Source: CAVQBP01 sp964448105 (GTDB lineage: Bacteria; Bacteroidota; Ignavibacteria; Ignavibacteriales; Ignavibacteriaceae). From it: DNA of 64,000 nucleotides. The notes under the pieces are model-generated. The model was given only the letters and a program-made list of their open reading frames with translations, made no database searches and was not told where the DNA came from. A program made the position numbers and the translations under genes. The stretch is from assembly GCA_964448105.1 (NCBI GenBank), contig CAYUVK010000006.1:23428-87427 (forward strand). Reading direction: 5' to 3'. This document shows, piece after piece, positions 15,642 through 24,342 of this stretch; the first letter of the stretch is position 1, and every line of letters starts with the position of its first letter.

Positions 15642-18600
15642 TTAATTTCCTTCACTTTTAGCTTGATTAGCAATTTTTAATACCTGTCTTTTCTTTATTA
15701 CATAAAAGATAGCCGGATAGAATGCGAGCTGAATTATCATGGCTGTGATTATACCGCCGAACATCGGGGCGGCAATTCTTTTCATTACATCGGAGCCCGA
15801 TCCGTGTCCGATAAGGATTGGTAACAAACCAAGCAGCAGCACGGTTACCGTCATTATAACAGGACGTATTCTTCTGACTGCTCCCTGGAAGATTGCCTCT
15901 TTAAGTTTTTCAAGTGATGTTAACAATCCCTGCTTCCTCATATTTTCATAAGAGATTTCCAGGTAGAGCAGCATAACAACTCCCATTTCAGCACTTACAC
16001 CCAGTAATGCTATTATACCAACCCAGACAGCAACGCTAAGATGGTAGCCTGCCAGGAATAAATACCATGTTGCTCCCACCATTGAAAACGGAAGGGCAAG
16101 TATAATTATTCCTGTATTGATGAATGATTTCGTATTAAAGTAAAGGAGCAGTAATACTATCAATAAAGTCAGCGGGAGAACTGTGGCAAGCTTTTTAGCA
16201 GCTCTTTCCATGTATTCATACTGTCCGCTCCAAATTAATGAATAGCCATGAGGAAGCTTTACTTTCTGTGCTATTATTTTCTGTGCATTTTGAACATAAG
16301 TTCCTACATCGATATTTTCTATATCAATGTAAACCCAGGAATTAGGCCGCGCATCTTCCGATTTAATCATCGGCGGGCCCTTCTTGACTACAATATTGCC
16401 AAGTTCTTCTAGGGGAATATTTCCGCCGCCTGATAATGGAACAAGCACACGTTTTAAAGCATCAATATTATCACGATAATCTCTTTGATAACGAAGATTT
16501 ACGGGATAACGCTCCAATCCTTCGACTGTCTGTGTAATGTTCATTCCGCCTACAGCCGACATAAATACATTTTGAACATCAGCTACTGTAAGACCATATC
16601 TTGCAATAGCATTTCTATCAATATCGAAATCAACATAATTTCCGCCGGCAGATCTTTCAGCATAAACGGAACGTGTACCCGGTATTGTTCGTGTCACTTC
16701 TTCAATTTTTTTACCGATATCCTGCAATACCTTCAAATCCGGTCCGGCAATCTTAATTCCTACCGGAGTTTTAATACCGGTTGAAAGCATATCGATTCTT
16801 GTTTTGATTGGCATTGTCCATGCGTTTGTAAGTCCAGGTATTTTTACAGCTTGATCTAAATCTTCAACAAGCTTTTCCCTTGTCATTCCCTCCGGCCATT
16901 CATCTTCAGGTTTTAATTGTATTGTTGTTTCAATCATTGATAATGGTGCAGGATCTGTAGCAGTTTCAGCGCGTCCTATTTTTCCAAATACTGATTTAAC
17001 TTCCGGAAATGTTTTAATGATTTTATCAGTCTGCTGCAACAATTCTTTCGCTTTTGTAATTGAAATTCCCGGCAATGTAGTCGGCATATACAGTAAATCA
17101 CCTTCGTACAACGGCGGCATAAATTCCGAACCGAGCTTCGAAAAAGGGATGTAAGAAACAATTACTATTAATATAGAAAGAATAATTACCCACCATCTTT
17201 TTTTCAAAACAAAATCTACAATAGGATGATAGACATTCATTAAAAACCTTGTTACAGGATTGTCCTCTTCCTTTTTCATTTTACCACGTATGAAGTACCC
17301 CATTAAGACAGGAACTATTGTAATTGCGAGTATTGCACCTGCCGCCATCGAATATGTTTTTGTAAATGCCAAAGGTTTGAACAATCTTCCTTCCTGTGCC
17401 TCGAGTGTAAATACAGGAATGAAGGAGACTGTGATTACTAAAAGTGAATAAAATATTGAAGGACCAACTTCTTTTGAAGATTCAAGAATCACAGCCCAGT
17501 GCGGTCTTCTTTTCCCTTCCGGCAAAAGCTGGTTATGCAAAATGTGCGAGTGGGAGTTTTCCACCATTATTATTGCAGCGTCAACCATTGCACCAATTGC
17601 TATTGCGATACCGCCGAGCGACATAATGTTTGCATTCAAACCCTGTAATTTCATAACAAGCAAAGCTGCCAGTACAGCAGTTGGCAAAGTAAAAATTGCA
17701 ACGAGAGAGCTTCGGAAGTGAAGAAGGAAAATAATAATTATTAAAGCCACAATTAAACCTTCTTCCATTAATTTATCACCTAGATTATCAACCGCTTTAT
17801 GTATCAGTTGACTTCTGTCATACACAGGAACAATCTGAACATCAGATGGAAGTGAAGACTTCAATTCCTGCAATCGTTTTTTAACTTTGTTGATAACCGC
17901 AAGCCCGTTTTCTCCATACCTTTGAATTACAATTCCGCCTACTACTTCACCTTCACCATTAAGATCTGCAATTCCTCTTCGTAATTCGGGTCCTATATCA
18001 ATATTTGCAACATCTTTTAAATAAATTGGTGTGCCAGTGCTTGGGTCTTTTCCAATAGCAATATTTTTCAAATCATCAACACTTTTTATATATCCCAAAC
18101 CTCTTACCATAAACTCGGTTTCACCCATTTCCATTAACCTGCCGCCGACATCATTGTTGCTTTGTTTTATTGCCATTTTAACTTTACCGAGCGGAATATT
18201 GTAAGAAGCTAATTTTGTAGGATCAACATTCACCTGGTATTGTTTTACAAATCCACCGACACTTGCAACTTCAGATACACCCGGAATAGCTGATAGTTCA
18301 TATTTTAAGAACCAATCTTGTATTGAGCGTAATTCCTGCAAACTCCGTTTGTTAGATTTAAGTGCATATTCATAAACCCATCCTAAGCCTGTAGCATCCG
18401 GACCTAACTCAGGCGATACTCCTTCAGGGAGTGAACTTCGCATTGAACTTAAATATTCAAGCACCCTGCTTCTTGCCCAGTACAAATCAGTTCCATCTTC
18501 AAATATTATATAAACCATTGAAAAGCCGAAGAATGAGTATCCCCGAACGTCTTTTGCGTAAGGAACAGAAAGCATTTTAGATGTAAGCGGGTAGGTTACC

Positions 18601-18821
18601 TGGTCTTCAACTATTTGCGGGCCTTGCCCGGGATATTTTGTAAATATGATTACCTGCACATCACTTAAATCAGGTATAGCATCTACAGCAGTATTTTCAA
18701 TCGCCCATATGCCTCCGAATATCAGTGCAGCAGTTAATATTATTACCAGTATTTTATTATTAATTGACCATTCAATTATTTTGGCAATTATTCCGTCTTT
18801 AGCTGGATTACCTGTTGTCAT
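15642..18821 (-). CDS. cusA: CusA/CzcA-family heavy-metal efflux RND transporter
   Basis: 1059 residues, the normal size, with twelve membrane spans and two large periplasmic loops. It begins with a cytoplasmic segment and helix (IIEWSINNKILVIILTAA), then AVDAIPDLSDVQV, characteristic of the CzcA/CusA branch. The central helix carries the acidic pair in GAMVDAAIIMVENSH used for proton coupling, and GISITKAKELLQQTD with Met-rich stretches in the porter domain. It pumps Cu(I)/Ag(I) or divalent metals from the periplasm. CusA versus CzcA is chosen on context (Met-rich partners, HMBD adaptor) and remains uncertain. Lies 217 bp downstream of cusB; the gap holds a palindromic repeat. Confidence 0.93.
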   Translation of the reverse strand: MTTGNPAKDGIIAKIIEWSINNKILVIILTAALIFGGIWAIENTAVDAIPDLSDVQVIIFTKYPGQGPQIVEDQVTYPLTSKMLSVPYAKDVRGYSFFGFSMVYIIFEDGTDLYWARSRVLEYLSSMRSSLPEGVSPELGPDATGLGWVYEYALKSNKRSLQELRSIQDWFLKYELSAIPGVSEVASVGGFVKQYQVNVDPTKLASYNIPLGKVKMAIKQSNNDVGGRLMEMGETEFMVRGLGYIKSVDDLKNIAIGKDPSTGTPIYLKDVANIDIGPELRRGIADLNGEGEVVGGIVIQRYGENGLAVINKVKKRLQELKSSLPSDVQIVPVYDRSQLIHKAVDNLGDKLMEEGLIVALIIIIFLLHFRSSLVAIFTLPTAVLAALLVMKLQGLNANIMSLGGIAIAIGAMVDAAIIMVENSHSHILHNQLLPEGKRRPHWAVILESSKEVGPSIFYSLLVITVSFIPVFTLEAQEGRLFKPLAFTKTYSMAAGAILAITIVPVLMGYFIRGKMKKEEDNPVTRFLMNVYHPIVDFVLKKRWWVIILSILIVIVSYIPFSKLGSEFMPPLYEGDLLYMPTTLPGISITKAKELLQQTDKIIKTFPEVKSVFGKIGRAETATDPAPLSMIETTIQLKPEDEWPEGMTREKLVEDLDQAVKIPGLTNAWTMPIKTRIDMLSTGIKTPVGIKIAGPDLKVLQDIGKKIEEVTRTIPGTRSVYAERSAGGNYVDFDIDRNAIARYGLTVADVQNVFMSAVGGMNITQTVEGLERYPVNLRYQRDYRDNIDALKRVLVPLSGGGNIPLEELGNIVVKKGPPMIKSEDARPNSWVYIDIENIDVGTYVQNAQKIIAQKVKLPHGYSLIWSGQYEYMERAAKKLATVLPLTLLIVLLLLYFNTKSFINTGIIILALPFSMVGATWYLFLAGYHLSVAVWVGIIALLGVSAEMGVVMLLYLEISYENMRKQGLLTSLEKLKEAIFQGAVRRIRPVIMTVTVLLLGLLPILIGHGSGSDVMKRIAAPMFGGIITAMIIQLAFYPAIFYVIKKRQVLKIANQAKSEGN

Positions 18822-18882
18822 TTAATTTCTCCAAAATTTTTTTTGAGCTTGACCACTATAAGAAACTGTTAAATAAATTTCT

Positions 18883-18960
18883 GTTGTCATTTCGAGGGAG
18901 TCCTCGACTGAGAAATCTTTTGCTTTTATTGAGATTTCTCCCCTCGGTCGAAATGACAAC
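18883..18960. repeat. dispersed palindromic repeat, copy 1
   Basis: 78-bp inverted repeat: GTTGTCATTTCGA at 18883-18895 pairs exactly with TCGAAATGACAAC at 18948-18960, and inner arms GAGAAATCT / AGATTTCTC pair as well. The same core (GTCATTTCGA, GAGAAATCTT, GGTCGAAATGAC) recurs at 61436-61508. It lies between cusB and cusA. Elements with this core are widely dispersed in Bacteroidota; the transposase is unknown to me. Confidence 0.8.
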
Positions 18961-19038
18961 TCGCAGTATATTCCTAAACAATTACTTAAGTTATTTTTTA
19001 TTTTACTCATCATATTTAACCTTCAGATAAATCTTGTA

Positions 19039-20601
19039 TTAGTCTTTATACTCAAATCCATTCTTTTTTAAATTCTCTTTTACTTCTTTAATAGTGAATT
19101 CCTTTAGTGTCATTCCACACAAAGGACATGTTCCCGGTTCATCGGAAATAACATTCCAGTCCATTATATCTTCGTAAAGCTTTCCATCTTTATTTTTATC
19201 AATTGCAGAAAGATCGATTGTGCCTTTTCTTATCCGCGGATCAGTCATTTCAGTGTTATCTTTTTTGTCCATATCTTTCATCGAATTCACATTATCATTT
19301 TTCATTTTCGTCGTATCTTTTTTAGCGGCGCTACTAAATTGTGACAAAGCAGCTCTCAGATTACTTTCCGAATCGATTAGGAATTGTGCGGATGTTACAA
19401 TTGTTTCCCCTGCAGATATTCCCTTTAGAACCTGGTAATAACCATTGGAATAATCACCAAGAGTTATTTCCATAGGTTTGAATTTACCATTACCCAGATC
19501 GAGTATTACAATATTTTTTTGACCGTTTCTCAGCACAGCCTGTTCGGGAACAGCAGGATAATTTCCAAGACTTTTTCCTTTTATAACTATGTTAGCAAAC
19601 ATCGAAGGCTTCAATTCATTATTATAATTAGGAATATCAAACCTGACTTTTACTGTTCTTGTTTTGTTATCAAGAGTCGGATAGATAAAAGAAATTTTAC
19701 TCTTAAAAGTTTTCCCCGGTAAAAAATTAAAAGTAATATCAGCACGTGAACCCAATTTTACTTTAGGCAATTCATATTCATAAATATCTGCTGTTAACCA
19801 TAAATTCGAAAGGTCTGCAATATGCAGCAAAGAAGCACCAGCCATAACTTTCTGACCCTCTACAACATTCTTCATTATAACTGTTCCACCCTGCTGGGCA
19901 TAAAGAGTCATATAGGTTTTTACAACTTTTGTCTCTTTTATCCTTTCAATTTCACTTTCAGGGATTTCAAGTAATTCCAATTTTCTAACAGCGTTCTTTA
20001 ATAATTCATCCCCGCTTGCTGCAGCTTCACTAATGGTAGAATTTTTTACAGTAGATTGATAAGAAAGTGCTGTCAATAGTTCTTGTTCTGCGGCTACAAG
20101 TTCAGGAGAATAAATATCCATCAATTTTTCACCTTTATTTACTACTTGCCCGGTATAATTAACATAAAGCTTCTGCACCCAGCCGCTTACTCTTGTAGTT
20201 ACCATATATTCATTCTGCTCATTAACAGTGAGTATACCATTTGTAACTACCTGGGAACTTAAATCTTTATTTTCAACTACAGCAGTTTTTACATTCATAT
20301 TTTGCTGAACTGCACCGCTGATAGTTACTATACCATTTCCTGAAGCTTCATCTTCATAAACCGGTACCAAATCCATTCCCATTTTTGATTTCCCCGGGTG
20401 ATCATAAACCTCGCTTGGATTCATGGGAGCACGCCAGTAGAGAACTTTTCTCTCTTTTTGTGCCGTTTGTGTGGAACTGTTATTCATAGCAGAAGAACTA
20501 TTATTACCTGAACTTCTAAGCCATAGATATGAAATCACCGCTATTATTATTACTAGTATTCCGATAATTATGTTTTGTATTTTCACTTTATTATTCTCCA
20601 A
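19039..20601 (-). CDS. cusB: CusB-type RND efflux adaptor with terminal metal-binding domain
   Basis: 520 residues. One N-terminal helix (about 9-28), a heavy-metal-binding segment with YWRAPMNPSEV and HPGKSKMGMDLVPVYEDEA, then the adaptor proper: lipoyl/barrel strands with VTTRVSGWVQKLYVNYTGQ, alpha hairpin (VAAEQELLTAL), and TLDNKTRTVKVRFDIPN in the beta barrel. The C-terminus adds a Lys/Met linker and a second metal domain with DKNKDGKLYEDIMDWNVISD and CPLCGM, which is not part of ordinary CusB. The protein bridges the RND pump and TolC channel. Homologous C-terminal domain at 14874-15275. Confidence 0.92.
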   Translation of the reverse strand: MENNKVKIQNIIIGILVIIIAVISYLWLRSSGNNSSSAMNNSSTQTAQKERKVLYWRAPMNPSEVYDHPGKSKMGMDLVPVYEDEASGNGIVTISGAVQQNMNVKTAVVENKDLSSQVVTNGILTVNEQNEYMVTTRVSGWVQKLYVNYTGQVVNKGEKLMDIYSPELVAAEQELLTALSYQSTVKNSTISEAAASGDELLKNAVRKLELLEIPESEIERIKETKVVKTYMTLYAQQGGTVIMKNVVEGQKVMAGASLLHIADLSNLWLTADIYEYELPKVKLGSRADITFNFLPGKTFKSKISFIYPTLDNKTRTVKVRFDIPNYNNELKPSMFANIVIKGKSLGNYPAVPEQAVLRNGQKNIVILDLGNGKFKPMEITLGDYSNGYYQVLKGISAGETIVTSAQFLIDSESNLRAALSQFSSAAKKDTTKMKNDNVNSMKDMDKKDNTEMTDPRIRKGTIDLSAIDKNKDGKLYEDIMDWNVISDEPGTCPLCGMTLKEFTIKEVKENLKKNGFEYKD

Positions 20602-20622
20602 TTTAATAGGCTTTAGACTATA

Positions 20623-21891
20623 TTATTTACTTAAACTTGTTCCTGTTAAGAATTTTAATTCTTCAATCTCTTTTAGATAATCTGTTTTTAACCTGTATAA
20701 ACTTGTTTCCACCTGATACAATTTATTTTGTGCATCAATCACATTTATAAAATCAATTTGACCTACCTGGTAGCTGGATAGAGCCGCTGAATATGTTTGT
20801 TGTGCCTGAAGCAGTTGAGCTTCTTCAACTAATCTAATTCTTTCCTTCAGAGAGTTTAACTTTGAAACCGCTGTCCCAAAATTGCCGTTAAGCATTTGCA
20901 AGGAGAGATTATATTGTTCACGATACATATCCTGCATTGCTTCCGTCTCTTCAACTTTTGAGGAAACTTTTCCGCCGTAATTAAGAGGAAGAGATATACC
21001 TACCATAAATGAAGTAAAATCTGCAAGAGGTGTATTTGTTTTTGCTATTCTATCTCTTTGGGAATATTGAACTAAAACGTTAAAATTCGGAAGGAAATCA
21101 TACTTTGCCAGCTTTTCCTGCAGTTCGGCTTTTTCCCTTGCTAATTCAATCCCGGTAAGAAATGGTCTATTTTGCACAGCTAATGAATCAAGCTGTTTCT
21201 GAGAAAATTTATAATATTGGATTGCAGGAAGATTGCCTGTAATAATAGGAACATCTTGAGATCTCAACAACTGGGCATTTATCACAGCGGTAACTGAGTT
21301 CTCTTTATTTATTAATTCTTCTATTTTATCGTTCAAATTGGTTATTTCTAATTCAACTTTGAACAAATTCTGCTGGCTTGCTTTTGCAACCGAATAATTT
21401 ATCCTGACAACTTTAGCTATCTCATTGAGCAATTTTAAGTTTTCATTTGCAACGGCAATTGCTTTCCGAACATAAATCAATTCGTAATAATTTTGAGAGA
21501 CATTTTTTATTATTTCATTTTTAGCATCATCTACTTCCTGCTTTACAATTTCAGCACCTTTTTCAGTTACATCAGCCATAGAACCCAATTTCCCCGGAAA
21601 AGGAATTGCCTGGCTTAATCCAATAATTTTACCTGTCATCGGTTCTTGAGTAAAAGAAAATGAGTTGGTTGGTAAATTTGCTAAACCTAGAGTAAGCATT
21701 GGATCCGGCAGGTTTGAATTGATATTTATATAGCTTTCTGCGGCCGAATATTTTGATTGCAGCATTTTAAGCTTTGGGCTAACATTTAATGCCTGGCTTA
21801 TCAAAGAATCAAGAGTATTTTGCTGAGCAAAAATGGTTAATGGAATAATACTCAATAAAATGAATAGACATATATTTTTTATATTAATCAT
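20623..21891 (-). CDS. TolC-family outer-membrane efflux channel
   Basis: 422 residues with signal peptide (about 1-22, ending IFAQ) and the coiled-coil repeats of the OEP family: LDSLISQALNVSPKLKMLQS at the start, LPDPMLTLGLANLP, and QVGQIDFINVIDAQNKLYQV near the end, a conserved TolC signature. Two tandem OEP halves form the outer-membrane barrel and periplasmic tunnel. It ends 21 bp before cusB and completes a tripartite Cus/Czc pump. Confidence 0.92.
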   Translation of the reverse strand: MINIKNICLFILLSIIPLTIFAQQNTLDSLISQALNVSPKLKMLQSKYSAAESYININSNLPDPMLTLGLANLPTNSFSFTQEPMTGKIIGLSQAIPFPGKLGSMADVTEKGAEIVKQEVDDAKNEIIKNVSQNYYELIYVRKAIAVANENLKLLNEIAKVVRINYSVAKASQQNLFKVELEITNLNDKIEELINKENSVTAVINAQLLRSQDVPIITGNLPAIQYYKFSQKQLDSLAVQNRPFLTGIELAREKAELQEKLAKYDFLPNFNVLVQYSQRDRIAKTNTPLADFTSFMVGISLPLNYGGKVSSKVEETEAMQDMYREQYNLSLQMLNGNFGTAVSKLNSLKERIRLVEEAQLLQAQQTYSAALSSYQVGQIDFINVIDAQNKLYQVETSLYRLKTDYLKEIEELKFLTGTSLSK

Positions 21892-22000
21892 AGATATTTT
21901 CCTTAACAGATATATTTATCTTTTTGAAAGAAATAATGAACAACATGAGAAGATTTTTCAAAGACAGAAAAATCCTATAGAATCGAAGAGATGGTTAAGA

Positions 22001-22417
22001 TCAGATTAAGAGAATTGAATTGTCAAGATAGATATGGTTACTAAATTGTGTTGGAGGAGATATATCGTTAAAATATTTAACTGAATTTGTGAATAAATTA
22101 TTACTTTCTGACAAGTTAAAATTTATGATTACAATAATGATTTGATTCAGGTTATGTTTATGAACATCTACCTGTAAATATTTATCGGAGATGGACTTAT
22201 CAACTATTTCCGTTTTACAGCAATCTTCTTTATTGAATTCAGTTTTTATTGAAACCGGGTGGTTTTCATTTTCACATGCATTATCTTTTGAATGCATTTC
22301 ACATGATTCTGACCGGGATTCATCCATCATTGTGCATAGGTTAACAGATAATGGTAATCCAGTTGTAGAAACAAAGAATAGTAAAATTAACGATATAACA
22401 GCGATTTTCTTTTTCAT
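22001..22417 (-). CDS. secreted Cys/His-containing small protein (HYC_CC_PP-like)
   Basis: 138 residues with a signal peptide (about 1-22). The mature part has scattered cysteines (NLCTMM, ESCEMHSKDNACEN), a double-cysteine KEDCCKTE, and a Pro-Pro in FNDISPPTQF. A lone Cys, then CC, then PP in a Bacteroidota protein directly upstream of a TolC-type gene matches the HYC_CC_PP family; here the first motif is degenerate (no His-Tyr). Likely periplasmic copper binding, first gene of the operon. Function inferred. Confidence 0.65.
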   Translation of the reverse strand: MKKKIAVISLILLFFVSTTGLPLSVNLCTMMDESRSESCEMHSKDNACENENHPVSIKTEFNKEDCCKTEIVDKSISDKYLQVDVHKHNLNQIIIVIINFNLSESNNLFTNSVKYFNDISPPTQFSNHIYLDNSILLI

Positions 22418-22449
22418 AATCTCTTAAGAATATCAATATAAGTGCCAAT

Positions 22450-22463
22450 TTGCATATATGCAA
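22450..22463. promoter_or_regulatory. perfect palindrome upstream of the Cus operon
   Basis: TTGCATATATGCAA is a perfect 14-bp palindrome, 32 bp upstream of the first Cus-operon start codon (22417). Position is right for an operator or promoter-overlapping site of a dimeric regulator. No regulator gene lies beside it, so the binder is unknown. Confidence 0.4.
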
Positions 22464-22657
22464 TGTATGGTGTCATCAATATAAAATTTTCTTAAAAATG
22501 AAAAAAATTATTAAATAATTCTCTCGATCAATTATGAATTATTGATAAGAGAACTTATAATTTTGATGATAATTTGAAGAGCTAATATAAGTTCAAAAGA
22601 ATATTTAATGTTATATTTTACTAAAAAAAATTTATAAAATTATAATATATCATATTC

Positions 22658-23299
22658 TTAGTTTTGTTTCCGTGAACTCGCATTTCTAACCAATTCAACT
22701 AATTCCTTTGGTGCTTTGGAAGGTGATCCTGCATCAAAAGGCGGAGCCGGATCATATTCGATTGCAAGCTGAAGAGCTTTTGCAAGAGTTTCATTTTTAA
22801 TAAGATGAACTAATTTTAATGACATATCTATTCCTGCCGATACACCTGCAGAAGTAATTACTTTTCCGTCCTGAACATATCTCTCATCCACAACTTCCGC
22901 ATCATATTTATTAAGCCTTTCAATATGATTCCAATGAGTTGTTGCTTTTAATCCTTTTAAAATTCCTGCTGCACCCAGAAGCAGTGAACCGGTGCAAACC
23001 GATGCTGTATACTTGGTAGATTTATGCACCTGTTTAATCCATTCTAAAATTGTATTATTTTCAAGCAGATCATCAACCCCTTTTCCACCCGGAATTAAAA
23101 GTATATCTGCACGTGTAAAATCTTTAATGGAATGTTCGGCAAGTAGTTTTAATCCTCCCGTGGAAGTTTTTAGACCGGTTTCATTTGAAACAAAAAATAT
23201 TTCTACAGCGGGGATTCTCGATAATACCTCAAATGGACCAACAGCATCCAAGGCCGTAATATTATCAAATAAAAGAATTACAATTTTGGTTTTATCCAT
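22658..23299 (-). CDS. DJ-1/PfpI-family glutamine-amidotransferase-like protein
   Basis: 213 residues. Start MDKTKIVILLFDNITALDAV, then GPFEVLSRIP, and the nucleophile elbow in ASVCTGSLLLGAAGILKGLK with the catalytic Cys at about 105, followed by ATTHWNH and an ITSAGVSAGIDMSL turn. This is the isonitrile hydratase-like or ThiJ/PfpI branch of the DJ-1 superfamily. Possible roles are isonitrile hydration, chaperone or glyoxal-handling activity; sequence does not decide. Single gene. Confidence 0.88.
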   Translation of the reverse strand: MDKTKIVILLFDNITALDAVGPFEVLSRIPAVEIFFVSNETGLKTSTGGLKLLAEHSIKDFTRADILLIPGGKGVDDLLENNTILEWIKQVHKSTKYTASVCTGSLLLGAAGILKGLKATTHWNHIERLNKYDAEVVDERYVQDGKVITSAGVSAGIDMSLKLVHLIKNETLAKALQLAIEYDPAPPFDAGSPSKAPKELVELVRNASSRKQN

Positions 23300-23381
23300 T
23301 TATATAACCTTGTTTTAGGAATTTGAAATTTTCAATCTTATTTGTAATTAGAATATGATTAAGATTAATTGAATTATTTAT

Positions 23382-24095
23382 TTATTTTTTATCATTTAAT
23401 AGCTTAAATTTTTGCAGCACTTGCACAACATCTTTTTTATGATACCAATCAGTATAAACGAGTTCTAATTCTTTAACCCAAGTTTTTCCAAAATACTTAT
23501 CTCTATTCATTTTCAAGAAATTGATAAAATTTTTTTTGTCTCTTAATTCCATTTTAAATCTTACAAGGGTACAATGTACGGTTTTGATTTTATATCTCAC
23601 ATCAACAGAATTATATAGATTTCCTTTTTTAAATTTGTTCCGAAGATTATTACGCATAAGTTCTAATGCATTGTTCTTTGGGAAACCCTGGATTAAAATA
23701 CACGAAGAAGAAGCTGTTATTCCTTTAAATTCTATTTCAAAAGGCCGGATATTCTTTATGCTATTTCCAATATAATTGATATAATCTTGTACATGGATTT
23801 TGGATAAATTAAACTCTGAGCTGCAATTAATAATGGATAAAGCCGTAACATGAATTTCATCCGGTTTATAAAAATATTGTCCCAGTTCAATAGTTTTAAT
23901 TTCTTCAATAAACTTATTAAAATTATTTAATATGATCTTATCAGGTTTTGCTTGCAGTGTTATACCTCTCCGCGAATCATTGGGATCATCAATAAAACGG
24001 TCAAATTCCAGTTCATCTTTTTTAAATGCTTCCAACGCATTATCCCACATTTTATTATATATTGATTTTATCAGCAGGTTAAATTTCCTTCGCAA
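23382..24095 (-). CDS. 2H-type phosphoesterase-like protein
   Basis: 237 residues with two His-x-Thr motifs, HVT at 82-84 (IHVTAL) and HCT about 90 residues later (VHCTLVRF), the catalytic pair of the 2H phosphoesterase (2'-5' RNA ligase-like) superfamily. An N-terminal segment contains FIDDPNDSRRGITLQAKP, typical of DUF1868/LigT-like relatives that act on cyclic phosphates or 2',5' bonds. Met16 (MWDNALEAFKKDE) may be the true start because the first residues look unlike the family. Substrate unknown; single gene. Confidence 0.7.
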   Translation of the reverse strand: MRRKFNLLIKSIYNKMWDNALEAFKKDELEFDRFIDDPNDSRRGITLQAKPDKIILNNFNKFIEEIKTIELGQYFYKPDEIHVTALSIINCSSEFNLSKIHVQDYINYIGNSIKNIRPFEIEFKGITASSSCILIQGFPKNNALELMRNNLRNKFKKGNLYNSVDVRYKIKTVHCTLVRFKMELRDKKNFINFLKMNRDKYFGKTWVKELELVYTDWYHKKDVVQVLQKFKLLNDKK

Positions 24096-24160
24096 TATTC
24101 ATAACCGCGTACTATGTTTAAAATAAATATAAAGGTATTATAAAATAATAGATAATCCCT

Positions 24161-24190
24161 CAAGAGCAAGAGTAAGTTCAAGTGCAAGGA
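24161..24190. repeat. short hexanucleotide tandem repeat
   Basis: Five consecutive six-base units with consensus CAAGNN (CAAGAG, CAAGAG, TAAGTT, CAAGTG, CAAGGA). It lies between the 2H phosphoesterase and the UPF0182 gene, which are divergently transcribed. Small and imperfect. Confidence 0.5.
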
Positions 24191-24342
24191 CACAAATACT
24201 TACGCAAAAGTTAAAATCTAATTATATATAATAAGAACCGTGAGTAATTCGGTAAAGATTTTTTCAATATTTTTTGTTAAATCAAAACTTCTTATTTATA
24301 AAATCGATAAATTACTGTATCTAAATCCAGGAGGAATTTAAA

